This document shows, piece after piece, positions 7,925 through 16,536 of a stretch of 64,000 nucleotides of DNA; positions within the stretch are counted from its first letter, which is position 1; every line of letters begins with the position of its first letter. The position numbers were made by a program, and so were the translations under genes. Source of the stretch: Owenweeksia hongkongensis DSM 17368 (GTDB lineage Bacteria; Bacteroidota; Bacteroidia; Flavobacteriales; Schleiferiaceae). Below the pieces are notes generated by a model. The model searched no databases. It had not been told where the DNA came from and saw nothing but the letters and a program-made list of their open reading frames with translations. The stretch covers positions 2,852,001-2,916,000 of the forward strand of contig NC_016599.1 in assembly GCF_000236705.1 (NCBI RefSeq). The letters run 5' to 3'.

Positions 7925-8977
7925 ATGCCTAAATTTTTATCCACGTTGTTTCTATTCCTCTTTTCGGGAATTTTGCTTTTAGCCCAGGACACTACTCTTG
8001 TGATTGGGGTGAGGGAAGCTCCTCCCTTTGTTCTTAATGAGGCAAATGGGGTAAATGGTTTAAGTGTGGATTTTTGGCACTTGGTAGAAGATGAGGCTGG
8101 AGTAGATTTTGTTTTCAAAAACTATGATAACCTACCTGATTTGCTAGCTGCTGTAAAGTCTGGTGAAGTGGATATGTCAATCAACCCGATAACGGTGACA
8201 GATGAAAGGATGCATGATTTGTATTTTTCGCAGCCATTTTTCATCTCAGGCACGGTGGTAGCTCGCAAATCTGAAAGTACCTGGTGGTCGGTTTTAAAGA
8301 ATATTTTTAGTTGGCAATTTTTCTCTGCCGTAGCGGTATTACTGTTTGTTATCTTTCTTTTTGGCTTGGCTATCTGGTTTTTCGAAAGAAGGAAAAACCC
8401 GGAGCAATTTGGTAAAGGCGTTAAGGGTATTGGCGATGGTTTTTGGTGGAGTGCTGTAACAATGACGACTGTAGGTTATGGAGATAAATCCCCGGTTTCG
8501 CGTGGAGGTCGTGTAGTAGGGTTTATTTGGATGTTTGCCGCCATAATCATGATTTCGAGCTTAACGGCAGGGATTGCAAGTGCCCTTACTGTGCAGTCAT
8601 TAGGCACTATAATTAATAGCGTAGAAGATTTGCGGAAGTTCAATGTGGCCTCAATTGACGGTAGTAGTAGTTCGGCACACCTGAAAAAATTTGGTGTAGA
8701 AACAGTGGATTATAAAAGTGTGAAAGACGCTTTGCTTGCTGTAGATAATGATGAGATTGATATGGTGGTGTATGATCGCCCTATTTTGAAACATTATATA
8801 AACGAGCTAAACCTTGAGGATATAAAAATTGCTAAGAAAAACCTTCGAACAGACTATTATAGTTTTTCGTTTAAGAGGGGAAGTGAACTTAGAGATTTTC
8901 TTGATCCCTATGTGGTGCAGGTGCTCAATTCGGATGAGTGGGGCTATAAGTTGAAACTGCACATGGGTGATGATTAG
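7925..8977 (+). CDS. GluR0-like ligand-gated potassium channel
   Basis: 350 residues with the architecture of prokaryotic ionotropic glutamate receptors. A signal peptide (residues 1-20, ending LLLAQ) is followed by lobe S1 of a periplasmic amino-acid-binding domain (about 22-115, with ITVTDERMHDLYFSQPF; the ER arginine is the usual ligand alpha-carboxylate contact). Then come membrane span M1 (~135-155), a pore loop with the potassium filter TTVGYGD (residues 181-187), span M2 (~198-220) and lobe S2 (~228-345, with MVVYDRP supplying the acidic residue). It should tetramerise in the inner membrane and pass K+ when a small ligand binds outside. The filter argues against a plain transporter-binding protein; ligand unknown. 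Confidence 0.9.
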   Translation: MPKFLSTLFLFLFSGILLLAQDTTLVIGVREAPPFVLNEANGVNGLSVDFWHLVEDEAGVDFVFKNYDNLPDLLAAVKSGEVDMSINPITVTDERMHDLYFSQPFFISGTVVARKSESTWWSVLKNIFSWQFFSAVAVLLFVIFLFGLAIWFFERRKNPEQFGKGVKGIGDGFWWSAVTMTTVGYGDKSPVSRGGRVVGFIWMFAAIIMISSLTAGIASALTVQSLGTIINSVEDLRKFNVASIDGSSSSAHLKKFGVETVDYKSVKDALLAVDNDEIDMVVYDRPILKHYINELNLEDIKIAKKNLRTDYYSFSFKRGSELRDFLDPYVVQVLNSDEWGYKLKLHMGDD

Positions 8978-9011
8978 TTATAAATTAAAAGTAACACTTA
9001 AATACAAGACC

Positions 9012-9893
9012 ATGAAAAAGAGCTTTTTACTATTTGGCGGCCTCATTATGCTGGCGGCTTGTGGACAACAACCTACAGAAGAAAAGAAAGACCCTGCGGT
9101 GCAGGAACCAGCCATAGAAGAGCGAGGCGCTAAAGAACCTTCGCTTTCTCTAGTTTGGGAAACGGATACAAGCCTTACTACCAATGAATCTGTGCTTTCA
9201 CATGAAGGTGTTTTGTACGTGAGTAACATCGCAGGAAAACCTACTGATAAGGATGGTGTAGGATTTATTTCTAAAGTGGATATGGATGGACAGGTAACAG
9301 ACCTGAAATGGGCTAAAGGCTTGGATGCACCAAAGGGGATGGGTGTGCTAAATGACAAGTTGTACGTTACTAATATTACCGAGTTAGTAGAAATCAATTT
9401 GGCGGATGGTAAAATTACAAAGCGTTATCCAGTGTCTGGTTCAGAGTTTTTGAACGATATAGCCATCTTGGATAACAAAGTTTACTTTTCGGATATGAAT
9501 ACTGGAAAGCTACATGTTTTAGAAAATGGGCAAGTGACAACTCTAGCTGAAAATCGTGAAGCCCTGAATGGACTAGCTGTTTCTGAAGGTAAGTTGTACG
9601 GCCTTGATGCCAAGGGATTGCATCAATTTTCGCTTGACGGGAAAGAGCATGTAACCATAAACGATGAGGTAACTGGTGGGGATGGACTTATAGTGATTGA
9701 TGAAAACACCTTTGTGGCCAGCCGATGGAAAGGTGAAATTTGGATGATTAAAGAGGGTCTTGCAACCAAAATGTTGGATTCAAAGGATCAGGATGTTCAA
9801 ACTGCAGATATCGCTTATATACCTGAGGAAAAGTTGGTTTTGGTACCAAGGTTTTTTTCCAATAAGGTGAGCGCCTACAGACTGGATTATTAG
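9012..9893 (+). CDS. Lipoprotein with SMP-30/gluconolactonase-like beta-propeller
   Basis: 293 residues from the ATG at 9012, chosen because it gives a clean lipoprotein signal: KKSFLLFGGLIMLAAC, with the lipobox LAAC and Cys about residue 17; in-frame codons upstream overlap the channel gene and carry no signal. After an acidic, proline-rich linker come repeated blades with NDKLYVTN, LDNKVYFSDM, SEGKLYGLD and ENTFVASRWKG, the pattern of six-bladed SMP-30/NHL-like propellers. Likely anchored to a membrane. No enzymatic metal site could be confirmed. A strong terminator lies just after the stop. Confidence 0.83.
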   Translation: MKKSFLLFGGLIMLAACGQQPTEEKKDPAVQEPAIEERGAKEPSLSLVWETDTSLTTNESVLSHEGVLYVSNIAGKPTDKDGVGFISKVDMDGQVTDLKWAKGLDAPKGMGVLNDKLYVTNITELVEINLADGKITKRYPVSGSEFLNDIAILDNKVYFSDMNTGKLHVLENGQVTTLAENREALNGLAVSEGKLYGLDAKGLHQFSLDGKEHVTINDEVTGGDGLIVIDENTFVASRWKGEIWMIKEGLATKMLDSKDQDVQTADIAYIPEEKLVLVPRFFSNKVSAYRLDY

Positions 9894-9900
9894 AAGCTAA

Positions 9901-9930
9901 AAAGCCGCGATATACATTTATCGCGGCTTT
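9901..9930. terminator. Bidirectional rho-independent terminator
   Basis: Perfect 12-bp inverted repeat AAAGCCGCGATA / TATCGCGGCTTT around a 6-nt loop, between two converging genes, with the T and A edges expected for use in both directions. Confidence 0.9.
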
Positions 9931-9951
9931 CTTTTACTCCCTAATTATCAA

Positions 9952-11871
9952 TTACTTCTTCACCAATCTCTTTTGGTAAAGCGCTTTCCCTGAAGAGGAA
10001 ATCTGCAAAAAGTAAATTCCCTTTGGAAAATCACTCATCTTAAGCTCAATTTTGTGATGGCCAGGATTCAGAGTGTATTCATTGTTAGAAATTACTTTTC
10101 CTTCAACTGATAAAAGTTGTAGCTCTACAGCTTTGCTTTCATTCACACTCAAGCCTACGTTCACTATATCCCACACGGGGTTCGGATAAGCGCCTACAAA
10201 GAGAACTTCATTAGCAGTTTTTACTTCATCCATTCCTACTGAATACGCCAATGGTTTTTGCGGTGCAGCTGGAAAATTTCCAATTTTGGCTGGAGCCGGA
10301 GCTAGTGCCTCTCTTAAAAAACCTTCTTCATTGTATGAAAATAATCCTTTTGCAAACTGCTCAGTACTGCTAATGGTTTGGGTTTCACCATAAAAATAAT
10401 CAGCCTGAACTTTGAGTGGAGTTAGGTCCAAAATAAAGTATCCGTGCTGAGATAAATCAACATACCGAAGATGACTATTCTCTGCGCTCAAAGCTGCTTG
10501 TTCAGCAAATACATCGGCCATAGTGCTGCTTCCCTCATCCATATTTGGTGATGCCAAACTTGGCGTGCAAAGCTCCACACCAAAGGTTCCTGTTCCGGTA
10601 TTTGGAGCATAGGTACCTTGTCCAAAAGGTTCCTCTGCCAAATCAAAGGCCCAAGAGCGATGCGTATCACCAGTAAGGATTACTATATTCTTGGTATTGA
10701 GCCCTAGAAATTTGTTTTGAATTTTTTCACGCTCATAAGGGTAGCCTACCCAGGAGTCTAGTTTGAAAGCTTCATTAAGCTGAGAAAACATCACCTGATT
10801 TCCAATTACTTGCCATTGTGCAGTAGAGTTTTCCATTTCGCCAAACAACCAGTCGCTTTGGGTTTTACCCAAAATGGTACGTGTAGTATCATTTACCAAT
10901 GGATCACCAGCAGAGTGTACTTGCAGAGATCTTTCTTCTAAACGGGTATCTACCATGTACAAGTCCATCAAGTTTCCAAAGTTGAATTCGCGATAAATTC
11001 GCACTCCTGAAGTTTCATTTTTCTGCTCACGGATGGGCATCCATTCCAAATAAGCCGTTACTGCATTAAACTTGCGCGTTTCATAATCACCGTCTTCTGC
11101 AGGATCGTGGTTGTAAAGCTTGGATACACCATTGGTACTGGCATCATTTACTATTTCGTGATCATCCCACACTACAATAAAAGGGTGCTGCTGATGCGCT
11201 GCTCTTAAACTTGGATCAAGTTTATAATAGGCATGGCGAATGCGATAGTCATCCATGCTGTTCAATTCATGATCGGGTTTATGGGTGCGTCCTACGGCAC
11301 TGGTCCAGCCATAGTCATAGGTTGCATATTCATAAATATAATCACCTAAGTGGATAATGGCGTCCAAGTCATTTCGTTCAGCAAGGCGTTGGTAAGCATT
11401 AAAATATCCCATTTGGTAGTTTGAGCATGAACCTACCGCCAATCTCAAGTGATTGGTATTGGTAGGCAGAGTGCGTGTACGGCCAATAAGGCTATTTGCG
11501 CCAAGCGCCTGAAAGTAGTAGAAGTAGGTGATGCCGGGCTCCAATAAATCTACATCTACTTTTACAGTGTAATCTTTGGTATAGTCAGTAGTGGTTTCAC
11601 CAGAATTTACAATGTTGGTAAAAGCGGTGTCGGTGGCGATATACCACTTTACAGGAATGATTGTATCCTTGGTTGGTGTTACGCGGGTCCAAATAATTAC
11701 TTTATCCTGAAGAGGATCTCCACTGGCCACCCCGTGATAAAAGGGCGCCAATGAAGGATCAAAATAGCTGGAATCAATACCTCCGCTATGTGCAAAGGTA
11801 TTTTGTGCTTGTGCCGCCAGACCTATTACCAGAAGGGTACACAGTATGATTGCTTTAATTAGGTTATCCAT
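9952..11871 (-). CDS. PhoD-type alkaline phosphatase/phosphodiesterase with T9SS tail
   Basis: 639 residues. Signal peptide (1-23, LVIGLAAQAQ), then a PhoD N-terminal beta-domain (GVASGDPLQDKVIIWTRV) and the metallophosphatase domain with AVGSCSNYQMGYFNAY, IHLGDYIYEY, VVWDDHEIVND and ILTGDTHRSWAFDL, which hold the metal and phosphate ligands. The last ~80 residues are a T9SS type A sorting domain (VGAYPNPVWDIVNV ... KGIYFLQISS), so the enzyme should be exported and surface-attached or released. The role is phosphate release from extracellular phosphoesters. Its ATG shares one base with the upstream gene stop (TAATG), which points to translational coupling. Confidence 0.94.
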   Translation of the reverse strand: MDNLIKAIILCTLLVIGLAAQAQNTFAHSGGIDSSYFDPSLAPFYHGVASGDPLQDKVIIWTRVTPTKDTIIPVKWYIATDTAFTNIVNSGETTTDYTKDYTVKVDVDLLEPGITYFYYFQALGANSLIGRTRTLPTNTNHLRLAVGSCSNYQMGYFNAYQRLAERNDLDAIIHLGDYIYEYATYDYGWTSAVGRTHKPDHELNSMDDYRIRHAYYKLDPSLRAAHQQHPFIVVWDDHEIVNDASTNGVSKLYNHDPAEDGDYETRKFNAVTAYLEWMPIREQKNETSGVRIYREFNFGNLMDLYMVDTRLEERSLQVHSAGDPLVNDTTRTILGKTQSDWLFGEMENSTAQWQVIGNQVMFSQLNEAFKLDSWVGYPYEREKIQNKFLGLNTKNIVILTGDTHRSWAFDLAEEPFGQGTYAPNTGTGTFGVELCTPSLASPNMDEGSSTMADVFAEQAALSAENSHLRYVDLSQHGYFILDLTPLKVQADYFYGETQTISSTEQFAKGLFSYNEEGFLREALAPAPAKIGNFPAAPQKPLAYSVGMDEVKTANEVLFVGAYPNPVWDIVNVGLSVNESKAVELQLLSVEGKVISNNEYTLNPGHHKIELKMSDFPKGIYFLQISSSGKALYQKRLVKK

Positions 11872-14800
11872 TACTTCACAATTTTTTGGATGATTACACC
11901 TTCCTCATTTTGCACACGAACGATGTAAGTTCCTTTTGCAAGCTGGCTTAGGTTCATTTTAGTAGAAAACCCAGATGCTGCAGTTGATGAAAGCATTTTT
12001 CCGCTAAGGCTAAGAATTTCCACTTTTATAAGGCGAGAAGGTGATTCAATATTCAAATCATTGCTAAATGGGTTTGGATAAACCGCGATAGCCTGCGCAT
12101 CGTTTTCGCTTAAACTAATACTGCTATAGCTGCTGCTAATTACCATTAATCTGTAGCCTCCTTCAAATGGTGCATTATAACCTGAAAACTGTGAGCCCAA
12201 TCCTGTGATAGAAAAAGGAACACTTGGTGCAGCTTTTCCGGCTACGTCAGTTTTACTACTTACGTAGATGCTTACTGTATCATTAGTAGCGGTAAGCGCA
12301 GTTACGGCCATATCAGTAGGGAAATTACTGATGGCAGGATAAAGAGTGATGTTTTCTAAAGTCACTAAATCAGATTCTGTAGATTCGCCTAAAGTGCTTG
12401 TAGTTGATGGTGTATTTAAGGTTTCTCCAGTGCTTAGTACCTCAATTGAATCAATAGCTTCTAATCGTGTAAGACCTCTAAACTGTGAGAGCTGCCCCCA
12501 AATTTTCAACTTATCACCTTCAGTAGCGGTGTAGTTCACAGTTCCGCTTTGAGCGTAAATGTTAAGTCCTTCATTTTGATCTAAAATGTACAAATCGAGA
12601 CCGCCAGAGTTTGAGTAATTTACTCCGTGAACTATTCCTTCTACTACATAGCGACCGTTAATGCTATCTGCTACACCTTGTGTGTTTGAGCTTTTAAGGC
12701 TAGAAACAGGAACTGTAGGAAAATCATAATTATTGATTATGATGGTGTCGTATTTAATACTTCCTTCGGTGGCGTTTCCAAAGTTTCGTAGTCCAAGTAC
12801 AAAGTATTCCTGGCCTTCAAATGGCTCTTCACGATTTAGAGAAAAGCTGAAATAATGAAGGGTATCTCCCGGTTGGTAAATTGTATTGGAGCTGGCATAG
12901 CTATAGTCTACATTTAAAGTTGCTGTACCGGCATCTGCTACAAAAACTTCTACCTGGCTGCTAAAGCTGCTTTCATTTACAAGCTCAATCGGCACGTTAA
13001 CAATACCGTCAATTTCAGTAATTTCTTGCTTTTCATGCATGAAAGAAATAGCAGTGGCGGCAAAGTTTTGTAAAGCTGTAACCTGAACGCTGTCAATAGC
13101 CAATCCGTCATCATAGCTATCAGAGTTATAGTCTGTCCAGCGCAGCCACATAGTGTCTCCGGGGGCAACTTGCAGATTTACCAATACAAACTGAACGCGA
13201 GTTTGATTGATGGTGTCATTTCCATTAAGTGGGGTGTTTAAAACACCGTTTGTAATAGGGGAGTAAAAACTTAGAGCCGTAGCTTTGGTAAAGTTTTGAC
13301 CATCAATTCCTGAAGCATTTACCGCATAGTCAAAATGTAAAGTATCTGGACCAGTAGCTCTTGCACTTCCCGGGCGACCTTGTCTCCATTGCTCACCTAC
13401 ATATTTTACCTCTATGGTGGTAATGGTGTCGGTGGTAGTATTTATCCAGGCAGATCCGTATCTAAGAGTGGAGTTGGACCCACTACCTACAGAACCCAAA
13501 GCACGTTCAGTGCTTAAGCTATCTCCGTAACTATAGATGTTTCCTCCAGCAAATTCACCGTAGGAAATTTTATAGGTGTTATCAGAATTACTTCCAAACT
13601 CGTTGGCAAACCAACCTTGAGGAAGACTAGCAAAATCATAAGCCCCAGGATTGTAATCTAAAGCTAAAGAGTCAAAAGTTTCAATGTAGGTATGGTTAAG
13701 CTGAGAAATGTTTCTGTAAAGAGAAGGCGTGCTTGGGTTTGGATTCATCGATGAGGTAGTATCATAGAAGGTCACTAGCAAACTATCAATAGCCAGTCCG
13801 TCATCATAACTGCTTGAATTAAAGTCTCTCCATCTTATCCAAACGGTGTCGTTTGGTCCTACTTTCAAATCTTCCACTGTAAAGTGAATTTTGCTTTGAT
13901 TGGAAGCAAGATTACCATCAAGTGGTGTGTTTAGTGTTCCATTGTTAATGGGTGAGCTAAAACTCAAATTGCTCAGTTCATGAAAGCTCGTAGCCTGTAT
14001 ATTTGATGCATTTACAGCGTATCCAAAATGAAGGGTATCAGGACCTGTTGCTCTGCTGGTACCTGGTCTGCCTTGTCTCCATTGCTCTCCAGTATATTTC
14101 ACTTCCATGCTTCTTATCGAATCTCCGGTATTGTTTACCCAAGCAGCCCCATAGTGGAGGTGGGGAACAGACCCAGAACCGATCGATCCTAAAGCGCGAT
14201 CGGAAGTGGCGCTGTCGCCAAAGCTGTATAGCTCACCGCCACCAAACTCACCATAGCTTATGCGGTAGGTTGTATTGGCATTACTGCCCACCTCATTGGC
14301 GTACCATCCAGCTGGTAATGTGCTAAAGTCTTCAAAGCCGGGTGAATAAAGATTTCCTAATGAGTTAAAATCCTCATAATGCGGCTGACCTGATTGGCTA
14401 ATAAATAGATAAGCTGCTTTTGGTAAAGCGATTTGTGGAATAAATGTAACGGTAAGGCTATCCACCGCGAGACCGTCATCATAGCTACTTGAGTTAAAAT
14501 CTCTCCAACGGATATATATTGTATCGTTTGGAGCAATTTGTAGTCCTTTGATGGTGTCTTCTTTCCAGGTGCGGTTAGAAGCTAAATTACCATCTAGAGG
14601 TGTGTTTAGTGTTCCGTTATTTTCTGCTGAAGCAAAATGCAGATTAGAATAAGCTATAAAACTAGCGTCATCAATACCTGTTGGATTTACAGCATACTCA
14701 AAGTGAATGGTATCCGGGCCGGTGGTGCGCACAGAACCTTGTCGTCCCTGTCTCCATTGCTCCCCCATATAGGCAATAGTGATGGCCGAAATAGTATCTG

Positions 14801-15137
14801 TTGTCTGGTTTACAAATCGAGTTCCAAAAAGTACTTTGGTGTTAGATCCGCTACCAATACTTCCCAAAGCGCGTTCGGTACTATTGGTATCACCAAAACT
14901 GTAGAGGTCTCCGCCTGCAAGCTCCCCATAAGCTGCGCGGTATTCCTGGTTTGCACTGCTACCAAATTCAGCAGCTAACCACTCCACAGGAAGGGTGCCG
15001 TATGAATTAGTTAAAGTGGTGTCAGATAAGCTATTAAAATCTTGATAATAGCTCATGTTTGTTGGTGTGATGGCGATTTGAGCATTTAGTGAGCCCACTA
15101 CGCCAAAACCAAATAATGAGAATAGAAATTTCTTCAT
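11871..15137 (-). CDS. Large T9SS-secreted protein with three tandem domains, Calx-beta and OB-fold-like modules
   Basis: 1088 residues from the ATG at 15137 (KKFLFSLFGFGVVGSLNAQ signal peptide; an in-frame ATG 17 codons upstream would bury it). Three copies of a ~230-residue unit follow (about 21-240, 245-485, 486-725), each with W.A.E.GS, ERALGS[IV]GSGS, GEQWRQGR, GPDT[IL]HF and DGLA[IV]DS. Next come a Calx-beta domain (~728-840), a ~165-residue segment resembling DUF5689/OB-fold modules of extracellular nucleases, and a T9SS type A tail (VYPNPFSND ... KGTYIVRVQN). No catalytic site is evident. It is coupled by TAATG to the PhoD gene, suggesting a joint extracellular task such as substrate binding. 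Confidence 0.85.
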   Translation of the reverse strand: MKKFLFSLFGFGVVGSLNAQIAITPTNMSYYQDFNSLSDTTLTNSYGTLPVEWLAAEFGSSANQEYRAAYGELAGGDLYSFGDTNSTERALGSIGSGSNTKVLFGTRFVNQTTDTISAITIAYMGEQWRQGRQGSVRTTGPDTIHFEYAVNPTGIDDASFIAYSNLHFASAENNGTLNTPLDGNLASNRTWKEDTIKGLQIAPNDTIYIRWRDFNSSSYDDGLAVDSLTVTFIPQIALPKAAYLFISQSGQPHYEDFNSLGNLYSPGFEDFSTLPAGWYANEVGSNANTTYRISYGEFGGGELYSFGDSATSDRALGSIGSGSVPHLHYGAAWVNNTGDSIRSMEVKYTGEQWRQGRPGTSRATGPDTLHFGYAVNASNIQATSFHELSNLSFSSPINNGTLNTPLDGNLASNQSKIHFTVEDLKVGPNDTVWIRWRDFNSSSYDDGLAIDSLLVTFYDTTSSMNPNPSTPSLYRNISQLNHTYIETFDSLALDYNPGAYDFASLPQGWFANEFGSNSDNTYKISYGEFAGGNIYSYGDSLSTERALGSVGSGSNSTLRYGSAWINTTTDTITTIEVKYVGEQWRQGRPGSARATGPDTLHFDYAVNASGIDGQNFTKATALSFYSPITNGVLNTPLNGNDTINQTRVQFVLVNLQVAPGDTMWLRWTDYNSDSYDDGLAIDSVQVTALQNFAATAISFMHEKQEITEIDGIVNVPIELVNESSFSSQVEVFVADAGTATLNVDYSYASSNTIYQPGDTLHYFSFSLNREEPFEGQEYFVLGLRNFGNATEGSIKYDTIIINNYDFPTVPVSSLKSSNTQGVADSINGRYVVEGIVHGVNYSNSGGLDLYILDQNEGLNIYAQSGTVNYTATEGDKLKIWGQLSQFRGLTRLEAIDSIEVLSTGETLNTPSTTSTLGESTESDLVTLENITLYPAISNFPTDMAVTALTATNDTVSIYVSSKTDVAGKAAPSVPFSITGLGSQFSGYNAPFEGGYRLMVISSSYSSISLSENDAQAIAVYPNPFSNDLNIESPSRLIKVEILSLSGKMLSSTAASGFSTKMNLSQLAKGTYIVRVQNEEGVIIQKIVK
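13060..15075 (-). repeat. Three in-gene tandem repeats, ~680 bp period
   Basis: The GEQWRQGR-coding segment recurs near 14750, 14080 and 13390 and the DGLA-DS segment about 290 bases further on in each unit, giving a period near 680 bp. Copies two and three look more alike than either does to copy one, which suggests stepwise duplication. Confidence 0.85.
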
Positions 15138-15413
15138 GATGTGTGAATCTTGAAATGATGTTTTGATGGGTGCAAAAGAATGTTGCATAAATCAAAAGGT
15201 GCTCAGATTCAGGTTATGAGAAATTTAAGTCCTAAAAATTCGAGTGTATTTAAAAAGAGGCTGTTATTCAGTTGGTTAATTCTTGTAGGATTATGCTTTC
15301 GCAGAAAGTAAGAGTCTCAAATGTTACTTGATTGTGTTTTAAAAGGAGAGACGCTTAATCTACAGTTAATGTTCTTGTTCAGAAATGGATGCTGAAAGCA
15401 CTAAATTTTGTGC

Positions 15414-16355
15414 TTAGCTATTATAAAGCCATTGCACCCATCTTAGGAAAACAATATTTGATACGGTATATCCGAATTCATTTTTATGTACTACGGAGGT
15501 GCTGGTTAAATTGCTCAGGGCTCTTTCGATGCTGCTTGCTGCCCCAAGTTGATATTTTACCAAAAACTTAAAAGAGTGAGGTTGCTCTACCACTTCTTCG
15601 GCAGCTATGGCGCGGATGAGGTTCCATTGCAAATCTGTGAATCGGTGACGAAAAGCGTAAAGTACCTTTTGCTGGGATTCCATCACAAGATTTGCTGCCG
15701 TGGAGAATGAGCATTTAGCTCTTTCCATTTGCTGAATGATATCTAGTATAAAGGCAGTGTTTCCTCTTGTGAATTCGATAAGTTCTGAAAGTTCATCTTC
15801 ATCCGCCAATGGAGTTGTAACCTGTTTTGGAAGCAAGGATTTTAACTTCATTCCTTCTACTCCATAGGCTTGGTTGAATAACCTTGATGTAAAAAGAATT
15901 TGACTATTTCTTGATAAAAAGAAGTGTTTAAAAAGTTTTGAAAGGTCTTCTTTCCCTTCATATTGATCCACATCTTCCAGTATGAAAATGAAATCTTGAG
16001 AGACTTGTTGAAGAGCAACTAATAAGTTTTCAGTCCATTGCTTGAATGCTTTTTCATCCACTGTTTCGGGAACGGGGTTGTCATCAAAAAATGCACGAAG
16101 TTGAAACTCAACATTGGTATGAATGCGTGTTGTGCTTTTTACGGCAAGTTGCAGCTTTGATAAAAACTGATGCAGCGAACTATAAGCGCGAATGCTCAGA
16201 TAAAAACAAACTCTCCTTCCACGAAGTTTCTCCATTAATTCATGACAAAGGAATGTTTTTCCGGTGCCTGATGGTCCATGAAAGAAGAGACTCTTGCGAG
16301 CCATTACTTCATCATATAAAATTGTAATTTCTTCAGCACGATTGATTAATGTCAT
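15414..16355 (-). CDS. AAA/STAND-like ATP-binding protein
   Basis: 313 residues if started at the ATG at 16355; the frame is open to an ATG at 16538, but that would overlap the divergent gene at 16537 and leave no promoter space. Walker A is GPSGTGKT (residues 27-34) and Walker B is FIFILEDVDQ; ILFTSRL afterwards may be sensor 1. The C-terminal third (QWNLIRAIAAEEVVEQP, SSIERALSNL) looks like a winged helix, as in ORC/Cdc6-like and archaeal-type ATPases. Cytoplasmic and probably DNA- or protein-binding; target unknown. The remaining 15138-15413 gap shows no gene. Confidence 0.72.
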   Translation of the reverse strand: MTLINRAEEITILYDEVMARKSLFFHGPSGTGKTFLCHELMEKLRGRRVCFYLSIRAYSSLHQFLSKLQLAVKSTTRIHTNVEFQLRAFFDDNPVPETVDEKAFKQWTENLLVALQQVSQDFIFILEDVDQYEGKEDLSKLFKHFFLSRNSQILFTSRLFNQAYGVEGMKLKSLLPKQVTTPLADEDELSELIEFTRGNTAFILDIIQQMERAKCSFSTAANLVMESQQKVLYAFRHRFTDLQWNLIRAIAAEEVVEQPHSFKFLVKYQLGAASSIERALSNLTSTSVVHKNEFGYTVSNIVFLRWVQWLYNS

Positions 16356-16536
16356 TCCAGTTAGTTGTTTACTAGTGCAATATATCAAATTCGCGGAATG
16401 CGTAACGCCCTCTCTCTTACTTTTAAAATTGTTTTTGTAAGAGGTTTCGTGCAACGAATGGTAGGTTTGCAAGTCAATACTTTGTAAGATAGTATTAATA
16501 AAGGGTTGTAATGCCTTTGCCTTAATCGATAGCTCC

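Noticed and set aside
8967-9011. Earlier start for the propeller lipoprotein
   Set aside because: It overlaps the channel gene end and would hide the lipoprotein signal that starts at 9012.
13060-15075. Triplicated segment considered as a CRISPR-like or assembly repeat
   Set aside because: The units are ~680 bp, protein-coding in one frame and diverged at many sites, so this is domain duplication.
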